Positions 1-6,514 of a DNA stretch of 8,631 nt are shown one piece after another. Where the stretch lies: positions 9,456 to 18,086 of the forward strand of contig NVTH01000056.1 in the NCBI GenBank assembly GCA_002401525.1, written 5' to 3'. The position numbers and the translations under genes were made by a program. Within the stretch, counting starts at the first letter, position 1. Every line of letters starts with the position of its first letter. Below the pieces are notes generated by a model. That model made no database searches. It was not told the origin of the DNA and saw nothing but the letters and a program-made list of their open reading frames with translations. Source of the stretch: Moraxellaceae bacterium (GTDB taxonomy: Bacteria > Pseudomonadota > Gammaproteobacteria > Pseudomonadales > UBA3067).

Positions 1-833
1 CCTAAAAAATTCAAATTTATTTCCACCGCGTCCAACGGAAATTTAATCCATAATTTGGTCGCTGCACCACCACTAAAGCCCCAGTTTTCCAGATAAATAT
101 CGGCTTTTTGATTGGGTTTAAAATCCACTGTAAGCACTTTTTTATTGCCCAATTTGGTTAGCCAATCCACCGCGTATTTTTCGTTGAGGTTAACGATTGC
201 CGTTCCCTTGCTACTTAGCGCAGAGAAAATTTCGCTTTTCGCTTGGGCAACGCCATTCAAGTCTCCAAAACCTTCGACGTGGGCAGCCGCAATGTTAGTA
301 ATCAAGGCCACATCCGGCTTCACTAGATCGGCGGTATATTCAATTTCACCAAGACCACTCGCGCCTAACTCAATCACCGCGAACCGATGCTGCGTCTCCA
401 ATCGAAACAACGTCAGAGGCACACCAATGTCATTATTCAAATTCCCTTCGGTCGCCAGCGTTTCCCCTTCAAAATTTAAAATTGAAGCAATCATTTCTTT
501 AACAGTAGTTTTCCCGCAACTGCCCGTTAGCGCGGCACACTTCAATTTATATTGCGCTTTCCATGCCTTCGCCAATTTCCCTAGCGCCAATCGGCTGTCT
601 TGCACTAACACCACAGGACACTCTGCGCCACTACGACTTTGCGCAACAATCGCCACCGCGCCCTTCTCTAGTGCCTGCTCGAAATAACGCGCACCATCAA
701 AATTCGGCCCTTGCAAAGCAACAAACAAATCGCCCGACTGTAAAGTACGGGTGTCCGTGCTGACCGCCGAGAACGCTATATCTTGCCCCCAAAGTTGGCC
801 GCCCATGGCTCTAGCCGCTTGAGAGAGCTTCAT
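1..833 (-). CDS. murF: UDP-MurNAc-tripeptide-D-Ala-D-Ala ligase MurF (3' end outside window)
   Basis: MurF is the cytoplasmic ATP-dependent ligase that joins D-Ala-D-Ala to UDP-MurNAc-tripeptide, the last soluble step of peptidoglycan precursor synthesis. Translating the minus strand from the ATG at 833 gives 277 codons to the window edge; the family is about 450 aa, so roughly the last 40% is missing. The N-terminal substrate domain (about 1-98) carries VSTDTR. The Mur ligase ATP-binding domain follows with the P-loop TGSCGKTT (103-110), NLNNDIGVP (131-139), the Mg-binding Glu155 in VIELG, and AAAHVEGFG (182-190). Lys199 in AQAKSEIF is at the position of the carbamylated lysine. The usual GANHxGEI is here GASGLGEI (157-164). 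The ATG overlaps the murE stop by one base (TAATG), with a fair ribosome site inside murE, so translation is probably coupled. Identity is firm from several family motifs. Confidence 0.97.
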   Translation of the reverse strand, partial: MKLSQAARAMGGQLWGQDIAFSAVSTDTRTLQSGDLFVALQGPNFDGARYFEQALEKGAVAIVAQSRSGAECPVVLVQDSRLALGKLAKAWKAQYKLKCAALTGSCGKTTVKEMIASILNFEGETLATEGNLNNDIGVPLTLFRLETQHRFAVIELGASGLGEIEYTADLVKPDVALITNIAAAHVEGFGDLNGVAQAKSEIFSALSSKGTAIVNLNEKYAVDWLTKLGNKKVLTVDFKPNQKADIYLENWGFSGGAATKLWIKFPLDAVEINLNFL

Positions 834-2326
834 TAATGAAGCCCTCTTTTATTTAATACATCGAGTGCGCATTGATAATCACTAAACGAAAATTCGCTAT
901 GACTGAGGGTCTGGGTAAGCTCTGCGCCCTTGCCCGCTAGTAATACAATGTCTTCTTTATTGGCCTGTGAAATCGCATAATCTATGGCTTCGCGTCGATC
1001 CTCAATGACGGTGACTCTTGCTTGATCCCCCATACCCCCCATAATGTCTTCAACAATATCGAGGGTATTCTCCGAACGAGAATTATCAGCGCTGATCACC
1101 ACTAGATCAGCGAATTGTTCGGCAATGCCACCCATCAACGGGCGTTTCTCTTTATCCCGCTCGCCGCCACAGCCGAACAAACAGATCAGCTTTGCTTGTG
1201 TCGGAATCAAATTCCGACAACTTCTTAATACGTTTTCTAAAGCATTAGGGGTATGAGCGTAATCGACAAACACTGTAGGTTGACTATCCGGCAATTCATT
1301 CAACACCCTTTGAAGCCGCCCCGGTACCCCCTTCAGTTTTGAAACTGTGGTCTCAATGTGTGGCGCTGAAAATCCAAGCTGCGTTAGCACGGCGACTGTT
1401 GATAATAAATTTTCAACATTAAATTCACCCAATAGATTTTGATTATTGATTTTGCATACCCCCTGAGGCGTATGTATTTCTAGCTTGATGCCTAAAGCGG
1501 TCATTAGCGCGTTGGTACAATAAAACTCAGCGTTGTCTTTTGTTCTACTAACCCCCAAACAATTTCCTTCAATCTCCTCGCACCACTCGCTTCCAACGGG
1601 ATCGTCTAAATTAAATATTGAGGACTTTAATTCCGACCGCAAAAACAATTGCTTCTTAACGCGTTTGTATTGCTCAAAATCAGCATGATAATCCAAATGG
1701 TCGTGGGTCAGGTTTGTAAAAACCGCCAAGTCAAAATCACAAGCATTCACTCGACCTTGGTGTAAACCATGGGAAGAAACTTCCATCGCCACATACCGAA
1801 CGCCATTGCTCTTAAGATCAGATAAAATTTTCTGTACGGTAATAGCGTCAGGCGTAGTATGTTGCGTGGCTTGAAGCTTATTCCAATGCCCATACCCTAA
1901 GGTACCAATCAAGGCACTTTGTTCACTTAACATTTCCAGCGCTTGGCTTATAAAGTAGGCACAGGACGTTTTTCCGTTCGTGCCGGTAATGCCAATGAGA
2001 ACCATGTCTTCAGAAGGCGATCCATAAAACCGTGCACTAATAGCGCTTACCTTGTGCGCCAATGCTTCTATCTCAATGACCGGAACCGTCGCTTCCTCAA
2101 CCGCTTGGCGAGGCGCGCCATGATTCTTCTCTACCAAAATGGCCACTGCTCCGTGCTGAACAGCATCACCGATGTATTGGCAACCATCACTTTGAGTACC
2201 AGGAAGCGCAAAAAACAAATCTCCAGAGGTCACGCACCGACTGTCCAGCGCAAGCCCGGATATTGGCAACTCTGAATTGACTGTGTTTTCTGCTATTCCC
2301 ATTAATAACTCTTTCAGTTCAATCAT
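833..2326 (-). CDS. murE: UDP-MurNAc-L-Ala-D-Glu:meso-diaminopimelate ligase MurE
   Basis: MurE is the cytoplasmic Mur ligase that adds the third residue, normally meso-diaminopimelate in Gram-negatives, to UDP-MurNAc-L-Ala-D-Glu. The 497 aa length matches the family (E. coli 495). In order: N-terminal UDP-binding domain with LDSR (27-30) and GDLFFAL (35-41); P-loop GITGTNGKT (112-120); HTTPDA (156-161); MEVSSHGL (181-188); DHLDYH (209-214); Lys224, aligned with the carbamylated lysine; VDYAHTPNALE (354-364); FGCGGERDKEKRPLMG (384-399). Two specificity motifs are altered: DNPR reads DNSR (414-417) and GKGHE reads GKGAE (465-469). The Asn, Arg and Glu are kept, so meso-diaminopimelate is still the likely substrate. 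Start: ATG at 2326, 27 bases after the ftsI stop, with no clear ribosome site. The stop overlaps the murF ATG by one base. Confidence 0.97.
   Translation of the reverse strand: MIELKELLMGIAENTVNSELPISGLALDSRCVTSGDLFFALPGTQSDGCQYIGDAVQHGAVAILVEKNHGAPRQAVEEATVPVIEIEALAHKVSAISARFYGSPSEDMVLIGITGTNGKTSCAYFISQALEMLSEQSALIGTLGYGHWNKLQATQHTTPDAITVQKILSDLKSNGVRYVAMEVSSHGLHQGRVNACDFDLAVFTNLTHDHLDYHADFEQYKRVKKQLFLRSELKSSIFNLDDPVGSEWCEEIEGNCLGVSRTKDNAEFYCTNALMTALGIKLEIHTPQGVCKINNQNLLGEFNVENLLSTVAVLTQLGFSAPHIETTVSKLKGVPGRLQRVLNELPDSQPTVFVDYAHTPNALENVLRSCRNLIPTQAKLICLFGCGGERDKEKRPLMGGIAEQFADLVVISADNSRSENTLDIVEDIMGGMGDQARVTVIEDRREAIDYAISQANKEDIVLLAGKGAELTQTLSHSEFSFSDYQCALDVLNKRGLH
842..848 (-). promoter_or_regulatory. 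Ribosome binding site of murF inside the end of murE
   Basis: On the minus strand AAGAGGG lies 8 bases before the murF ATG at 833, inside the last murE codons. It supports this ATG as the murF start and fits coupled translation across the TAATG overlap. It is one of the few recognisable Shine-Dalgarno-like sites in this operon. Confidence 0.6.
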
Positions 2327-2354
2327 TGGGGCGAACTATTTTTAAGGGGCTCAT
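2319..2354 (-). other. Possible 11-codon minicistron bridging ftsI and murE
   Basis: The ftsI stop TAA (2356-2354) overlaps an ATG at 2354. That ATG opens an 11-codon frame, MSPLKIVRPND, ending in TGA at 2321-2319, inside the first codons of murE (ATG at 2326) and in a different frame from murE. A G-rich stretch, GGGGGGA, lies 4 bases before the minicistron ATG, whereas murE has no evident ribosome site. A ribosome finishing ftsI could therefore start here, stop next to the murE ATG and restart. This is inference; short frames arise by chance and the peptide itself may have no role. Confidence 0.25.
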
Positions 2355-4081
2355 TAAGTCCCCCCAGCGCGATCAAGCGTTCTAGTCGGCAAGGGTTGAT
2401 CCGCTACTCGAAAATCAATGTCATCAGGGACAATATTAAACAGAGGGAGTACGCCCGACATCAATCGTGAATAAACCGGCGCGGCCACCAATCCCCCGTA
2501 ATAATCCTCACCACGAGGATTATTAATGACCACTACCGTTACAAATTTCGGATTACTCACTGGCGCGATACCCGCAAACAACGCCACATACTGATCTTCC
2601 GCATAGCCTTTTCGAGTCACCTTGTGAACCGTGCCGGTCTTGCCTGCCACACGATACCCCGCCACTTTAGCTCGAGAAGCAGTCCCCTCTTTACTCACAA
2701 CCCCCTCAAGCATGGTTAATACCTGTTGCGCATATTGACGTTCAACAACCTGTTTACCTTTCGAAATTTTATCTTGTTTGATCAACGTCAGCGGTCGTTT
2801 TAGCCCACCAGCGGCCAAAACACTGTAAGCATGGCTAAGTTGTAACGCTGTCACGGACAACCCATAACCATAGGATAAGGTCGCCCTCTCAATGTCATGC
2901 CAACGATCCCTAACCGGTAAGACGCCCATACTTTCACCAGGATATTCACTTCCGGTTAATCGTCCCAAACCGAGTCGACTAAATACATTCACGAGATTTT
3001 CAGGGGGTAAGCTCAGTGCTATTTTAGAGGTGCCCACATTGCTTGATTTAACCAGCACTTTCCCCAAACTCAGTACACCATAATTACGGTGATCCCGAAC
3101 CAACTTCTTTCCCACGCGCAAAGTACCAGGACTGGTATTGATTAAACTGTGAGGCTTATATTTTCCCGACTCTAAAGCGGCGAGTACGGTAAAAGGCTTC
3201 ACCGTAGAGCCAGGCTCAAATAAATCAGTAATGGCTCTATTGCGTAAATGACTGGCTTTTAAATTCTGACGATTATTAGGATTAAACGAAGGCTGGTTGA
3301 CTAACGCTAAAATTTCGCCAGATTCTACGTCCACCACAATAATCGAACCGGAATCTGCTCGATTGAGTTTAACCGCTCGCACCAGCTCACGATACGCAAG
3401 ATGCTGAACGCGAAGATCAATGCTTAGATTTAAATCTTTACCTGGCTGAGCTGATTCAATAATATCTAAATTCTGAAACACCCTTTTTTTACGATCTTTC
3501 AAAACACGTATTTTACCGGGATTACCTTGCAAGCTCGCATCAAATGCCAGCTCCAAACCCTCTTGACCGTGCCCTTGAATATCAGTAATACCCGCCACAT
3601 GAGCAGTCACTTCAGCGGATGGATAAAACCGCCGGTATTCGGTAATGCTATAGACGCCAGGAAGGTCTAGATCTAAAACAATCTGAGCTTTTTGCGGCGG
3701 AAGATGTCGCTTCAAATAAACGAACTGCTTGCCTTGACCCGCGAGCAATTGGTTTTTCAAATGCGAATAGGAAACCCCCATCAACTTCGCTAAGGTTTCC
3801 CAACGATCTTGCACTTGAATTAATTCTTTAGGAACAGCCCAGATGGACTCCATCGGCGTACTGACCGCAATAGGGTTATTGCGCCGATCAGTAATCAGAC
3901 CTCGATGCGCTGCGATTTTTTCTACCCTTACCATGCGAGCATTACCTTGTTTTTGTAAAAAGCTCTGATCATAGACATGCAAATAAACAGCTCGGGAAAT
4001 CACCCCTACAAAGACCAATATCACTCCGCAGCACACGAAATACAAACGCCAAGGGTTCTCGTTTTCAATGGTCTCCTTCAA
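2354..4081 (-). CDS. ftsI: Septal peptidoglycan transpeptidase FtsI (PBP3)
   Basis: FtsI is the bitopic class B penicillin-binding protein that cross-links septal peptidoglycan with FtsW in the divisome. The 575 aa (E. coli 588) show a short cytoplasmic tail, one membrane anchor (about 13-35), a pedestal region starting AAHRGLITDR (57-66) and a transpeptidase domain with all three catalytic motifs: S292-T-V-K, S346-S-N and K481-T-G. Other family markers are GQEGLE (172-177), EPGSTVKPF (289-297) and NYGVLSLG (333-340). The start appears to be TTG at 4081, overlapping the ftsL stop as TTGA. An in-frame stop lies seven codons upstream, and no ATG follows until Met50, beyond the membrane anchor. 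AAGGAG begins right after the TTG, where it cannot serve this start. Inside a tightly packed operon; the name is very secure. Confidence 0.97.
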   Translation of the reverse strand: MKETIENENPWRLYFVCCGVILVFVGVISRAVYLHVYDQSFLQKQGNARMVRVEKIAAHRGLITDRRNNPIAVSTPMESIWAVPKELIQVQDRWETLAKLMGVSYSHLKNQLLAGQGKQFVYLKRHLPPQKAQIVLDLDLPGVYSITEYRRFYPSAEVTAHVAGITDIQGHGQEGLELAFDASLQGNPGKIRVLKDRKKRVFQNLDIIESAQPGKDLNLSIDLRVQHLAYRELVRAVKLNRADSGSIIVVDVESGEILALVNQPSFNPNNRQNLKASHLRNRAITDLFEPGSTVKPFTVLAALESGKYKPHSLINTSPGTLRVGKKLVRDHRNYGVLSLGKVLVKSSNVGTSKIALSLPPENLVNVFSRLGLGRLTGSEYPGESMGVLPVRDRWHDIERATLSYGYGLSVTALQLSHAYSVLAAGGLKRPLTLIKQDKISKGKQVVERQYAQQVLTMLEGVVSKEGTASRAKVAGYRVAGKTGTVHKVTRKGYAEDQYVALFAGIAPVSNPKFVTVVVINNPRGEDYYGGLVAAPVYSRLMSGVLPLFNIVPDDIDFRVADQPLPTRTLDRAGGT

Positions 4082-4362
4082 GGCCCCACCATTATCATTT
4101 CATTGGCCTCAGGCACTTTCATCTTCAATTGACTCATCGCAACTTTTTCGACTCGGGCGTACGACCCCCAAGCGCTTTGCTCGAGCAATAATTGTCCCCA
4201 CTCCACTTCAAGGGCATTATTTTCTTGTTTCAACGCTTGCAATTCCGCCACTATATTTCGGCTTGCATGCACACAATACGAAATTCCAGCGGCAGAAATA
4301 ATATTGATTGCCACCAAAGCGATCACCCAATTGCGCTGCTTCCAGCTCTGCGTAATAGCCAT
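4078..4362 (-). CDS. ftsL: Cell division protein FtsL
   Basis: FtsL is a small bitopic inner-membrane protein that forms the FtsQLB complex with FtsB and FtsQ and helps activate FtsWI at the septum. The 94 aa have the expected layout: a short cytoplasmic tail, one membrane helix (about 12-33), then a periplasmic segment predicted to be coiled coil (about 35-65). The family signature is in LEVEWGQLLLEQSAW (51-65) and YARVEKVA (68-75). The position between rsmH and ftsI is the classic one. The ATG at 4362 lies 8 bases after the rsmH stop with no visible ribosome site, and the TGA overlaps the TTG start of ftsI, so expression is probably coupled on both sides. The protein evolves fast, so length, topology, motif and synteny carry the call. 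Confidence 0.94.
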   Translation of the reverse strand: MAITQSWKQRNWVIALVAINIISAAGISYCVHASRNIVAELQALKQENNALEVEWGQLLLEQSAWGSYARVEKVAMSQLKMKVPEANEMIMVGP

Positions 4363-4370
4363 AATTACGT

Positions 4371-5306
4371 TTACACAACCAAATTTTCCGCAACTCGCAT
4401 GATCGCGCTGCGAGCCCGAGGGTTACTGTCAACTTCCTCTTTTGACGCTTTAATCGGTTTGCCTATTTTTTTAAATTTAGGCTCCCAAGTATCGATAATG
4501 GGTAATCCTCTTGGGATCTCGTCTCCTTTAATCTGGTACTGTATAAAACGTTTAACAATTCGATCTTCTAAAGAATGGAAACTGATTGCCACCAACCGGC
4601 CATTTTGCGTTAAGATTTCCGCGATATGTTCTAGACCTTCCTTTAAATCGTCCAATTCCCGATTTAAATAAATCCTCATTGCTTGAAAGCTTCGCGTCGC
4701 AGGATGCTTGTGTTTCTCCCAACGAGGATGCGCTTCTGAAATTATTTTCGCTAATTGTAATGTTCCCTCGATGGGCTTCTCTTTACTCTTTTCAACAATG
4801 GCTCGTGCAATACGTTTTGAGTAACGCTCTTCACCATAATTCCGCAGCACCAAAGCAAGATCATCCGCGGAAACACGGCCGAGCCACTCTTGTAAGGTTA
4901 TTCCGCTGGCATTATCCATTCTCATGTCTAAAGGGCCGTTTTGGGAAAAACTAAAGCCACGCTCGGGGTCATCCAATTGCGGCGAAGAAACCCCTAAATC
5001 CAATAACACACCGTCTACTTTCCGGTTCCAGCCCAACTCATCCGCATAACCACCGATCTCTTGAAACGATCCATGCCGAATCACTACACGAGGGTCTTGA
5101 CCGTATTGCTGATTGGCAAATTCGATGGCTGCTTCGTCTTTATCGACCACCAGCAACCGACCTTCATCAGACAAAGACTCTAATATCGCGCGGCTATGTC
5201 CTCCTCGACCAAAAGTACCGTCGACATAAATCCCGTTGGGGCGCACATTTAAAGCACTAACAGCTTCATTAAGCAGGACAGATGTATGTTGAAACAATGT
5301 ATTCAC
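4371..5306 (-). CDS. rsmH: 16S rRNA (cytosine1402-N4)-methyltransferase RsmH (MraW)
   Basis: RsmH uses S-adenosylmethionine to methylate N4 of C1402 in the P-site region of 16S rRNA; RsmI, encoded nearby, methylates the 2'-O of the same nucleotide. The 311 aa (E. coli 313) show HTSVLLNEAV (7-16), the SAM-binding motif DGTFGRGGHS (29-38), LLDLGVSSPQLDDPERGFSF (101-120), PLDMRMD (125-131), the inserted helical domain with YGEERYSKRIARAIV (157-171), HPATRSFQAMRI (201-212) and the C-terminal FHSLEDRIVKRF (243-254). The start is GTG at 5306, three bases after the mraZ stop; Thr8-Val10 align with the family N-terminus, so no residues seem to be missing. The gene sits second in the dcw operon, as in most bacteria. 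Confidence 0.97.
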   Translation of the reverse strand: MNTLFQHTSVLLNEAVSALNVRPNGIYVDGTFGRGGHSRAILESLSDEGRLLVVDKDEAAIEFANQQYGQDPRVVIRHGSFQEIGGYADELGWNRKVDGVLLDLGVSSPQLDDPERGFSFSQNGPLDMRMDNASGITLQEWLGRVSADDLALVLRNYGEERYSKRIARAIVEKSKEKPIEGTLQLAKIISEAHPRWEKHKHPATRSFQAMRIYLNRELDDLKEGLEHIAEILTQNGRLVAISFHSLEDRIVKRFIQYQIKGDEIPRGLPIIDTWEPKFKKIGKPIKASKEEVDSNPRARSAIMRVAENLVV

Positions 5307-5309
5307 TTT

Positions 5310-5768
5310 TTAAATTGACAGATTTAATAATTCTTCGGGCATGCCCTCCAAATCACCGTTTGCTTCTTCTAGCCACTCTTTACGCTTGGCTTCCCAACTA
5401 CTCTCATTCCATAATTCAAATTTTGCTCCCTGCCCCACCAACACCACTTTCTTTTCCAGGTTCGCATACTGTCGAAGTGCCGGGGGAACTAACAATCGAC
5501 CATTCGCATCCATGTCCACATCCGTGGCATGGCCTACCAATAAGCGCTGAATACGTCGCACGGCTTTATTAAAACTGGGCAAAGCAGACACTTTCTTTTC
5601 GATTTCTTGCCAATCTTTAAGCATGTATAAGAGCAAGCAAGGCTCTTCCGTGTCGATGGTCAAAATTAAACAGCCGTCCGCCTCCTCACGTACGCGCTCT
5701 CGATAACGAGAAGGCATCACGATCCGGCCCTTGCTGTCTAAATTGAGAGGGTTTATGCCTCGAAACAC
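5310..5768 (-). CDS. mraZ: Transcriptional regulator MraZ
   Basis: MraZ is a ring-forming DNA-binding protein of the SpoVT-AbrB fold, known in E. coli to repress its own dcw operon. The 152 aa match the family (E. coli 152) and carry its tandem signature: FRGINPLNLDSKGRIVMPSR (2-21) with D11/R15, and DMDANGRLLVPPALR (85-99) with D87/R91. These DxxxR motifs line the DNA-binding surface. The start is GTG at 5768, giving the conserved MFRG N-terminus; only a weak GAG-type ribosome site lies upstream. It is the first gene of the operon, and a repeated TGG-based operator begins about 32 bases upstream of the start codon, supporting autoregulation. Function is inferred from family and context; the name is firm. 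Confidence 0.97.
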   Translation of the reverse strand: MFRGINPLNLDSKGRIVMPSRYRERVREEADGCLILTIDTEEPCLLLYMLKDWQEIEKKVSALPSFNKAVRRIQRLLVGHATDVDMDANGRLLVPPALRQYANLEKKVVLVGQGAKFELWNESSWEAKRKEWLEEANGDLEGMPEELLNLSI

Positions 5769-5800
5769 GTTTATGTACTCTGACTGATCCCAGAACCGCT

Positions 5801-5860
5801 ACAGACACCAGATTAAACCACTTTAAACCACTTTGGTGCACTATAACCCACCTTTACACA
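5801..5860 (-). promoter_or_regulatory. MraZ operator: direct repeats at 10-bp spacing
   Basis: Read 5' to 3' on the minus strand, this stretch divides into 10-base units beginning TG: TGTGTAAAGG, TGGGTTATAG, TGCACCAAAG, TGGTTTAAAG, TGGTTTAATC, TGGTGTCTGT. Four of the six begin TGG; the first and third are degenerate. Known MraZ boxes in E. coli are TGGGN repeats separated by 5 bases, which is the same period, and mollicute MraZ binds repeated AAAGTG-type sites, which resemble the AAAGTGG read across the unit junctions here. The array lies just downstream of the mraZ promoter -10, where a bound ring would block transcription. Seen: repeats, phase and position. Inferred: MraZ binding. Confidence 0.85.
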
Positions 5861-5888
5861 CTATGGTCACACAAAAGACCCTTGTCAA
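5860..5888 (-). promoter_or_regulatory. Sigma70-type promoter of the mraZ-dcw operon
   Basis: On the minus strand a perfect TTGACA (5888-5883) is followed after 17 bases by CATAGT (5865-5860), which matches 4 of 6 bases of TATAAT. The predicted start, near 5853, falls at the upstream edge of the TGG repeat array and about 85 bases before the mraZ GTG. It is the best sigma70 match in this region and probably drives mraZ through murF, although other internal promoters are possible. Confidence 0.75.
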
Positions 5889-6084
5889 GGCAGACAATAA
5901 TCAGCAAGAGATGAATTTATTCAAATAGAATCAATTAGTTAAAGATATCAATCAAAGAGGATTTCAAAACTGAAGGAATGAAAAGAAGAGGCGACCGCTT
6001 AATTATCAACAAGGTAGCATGCAAAGTTAGAATCTACTTTAACCGCTAAGCTTTTTTGTAATATAAGTCGCACTTTTTATAACG
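5889..6084. other. AT-rich intergenic region between rnpB and the mraZ promoter
   Basis: These ~195 bases contain no supported gene. The only frame of note is a plus-strand 23-codon ORF at 5978-6049 (MKRRGDRLII...), strongly basic, with GAAGGA directly against the ATG, which is too close to act well as a ribosome site. A run of six T follows its stop (6051-6056) without a convincing stem before it. No intrinsic terminator is visible on the minus strand after rnpB: there is no stable hairpin followed by a T run. Some rnpB transcription may therefore run towards mraZ, or ending may be Rho-dependent. Confidence 0.5.
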
Positions 6085-6470
6085 AAAGAGCAGAGTCGGC
6101 CGATAAGCCGGGTTCTGTCGAAGACAATCATTCATCTAGGGCATGCATCGCTGCATGCCTCAAGCAACCTACCCAGACCCAATGCGGGCCGCACTATTAG
6201 GTCTCTATTTGGTCTTGCTCCAAGCGGGGTTTACCATGCCACGACGTGTTACCACTCGCGCGGTGCGCTCTTACCGCACCATTTCAACCTTACCGTTCTT
6301 GCTGGATCCCCCCTATAAAAGGAAGACCTTGCAAGCCTTAGGCGGTGTATTTTCTGCTGCACTTTCCGTAGGCTCACGCCCCCCAGGGGTTACCTGGCAC
6401 TCTGCCCTATGGAGCCCGGACTTTCCTCCCTTGAAAAAAATTCAAGGGCGATTGCCTAGCCGACTCTGCT
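6085..6470 (-). ncRNA. rnpB: RNase P RNA (M1 RNA), bacterial type A
   Basis: This is the catalytic RNA of ribonuclease P, which with protein RnpA removes 5' leaders from pre-tRNAs. On the minus strand the universally conserved blocks are present: GAGGAAAGTCCGGGCTCC, ATAGGGCAG...GCCAGGTAA near the 5' end, GGTGCGGTAAGAGCGCACC in the middle, and AGAACCCGGCTTATCGG near the 3' end. Bases 6459-6470 pair perfectly with 6089-6100 to form P1 and so set both ends to within a few bases. P3 is a simple short hairpin, CCCTTGAA/TTCAAGGG. P18 is a perfect 8-bp stem with a GCGA tetraloop (6140-6159). TGGGTAGG (6168-6175) should hold the GGU that pairs with the tRNA CCA end. Length is about 386 nt (E. coli 377). 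It lies between rsmI and mraZ, as in pseudomonads. Confidence 0.97.
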
Positions 6471-6475
6471 GCGCA

Positions 6476-6504
6476 AGACTAGCCTTACCCACTCAAAAGC
6501 TCAA
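6476..6504 (-). promoter_or_regulatory. Putative rnpB promoter
   Basis: On the minus strand TTGAGC (6504-6499) and TAGTCT (6481-6476) are 17 bases apart, with TAGTCT about 6 bases before the start of P1 at 6470. The spacer between TAGTCT and the RNA start, TGCGC, is GC-rich, as in promoters under stringent control. The -10 is weak (3 of 6). It lies wholly between the rsmI stop and rnpB, where a promoter is expected because rnpB is normally transcribed strongly on its own. Confidence 0.45.
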
Positions 6505-6514
6505 GCATAATTGC

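Noticed and set aside
112..687. 191-codon plus-strand ORF
   Set aside because: Lies antisense to murF, whose minus-strand frame shows many Mur ligase motifs; the plus-strand product has no recognisable domain.
4217..4432. 71-codon minus-strand ORF overlapping ftsL in another frame
   Set aside because: It straddles the rsmH end and ftsL; the ftsL frame has the expected topology and motifs, this one does not.
4192..4671. 159-codon plus-strand ORF across ftsL and rsmH
   Set aside because: Shadow of two well-supported genes on the opposite strand, with no recognisable motif.
6047..6056. T6 run after the small ORF as a plus-strand terminator
   Set aside because: No adequate GC-rich inverted repeat lies directly upstream.
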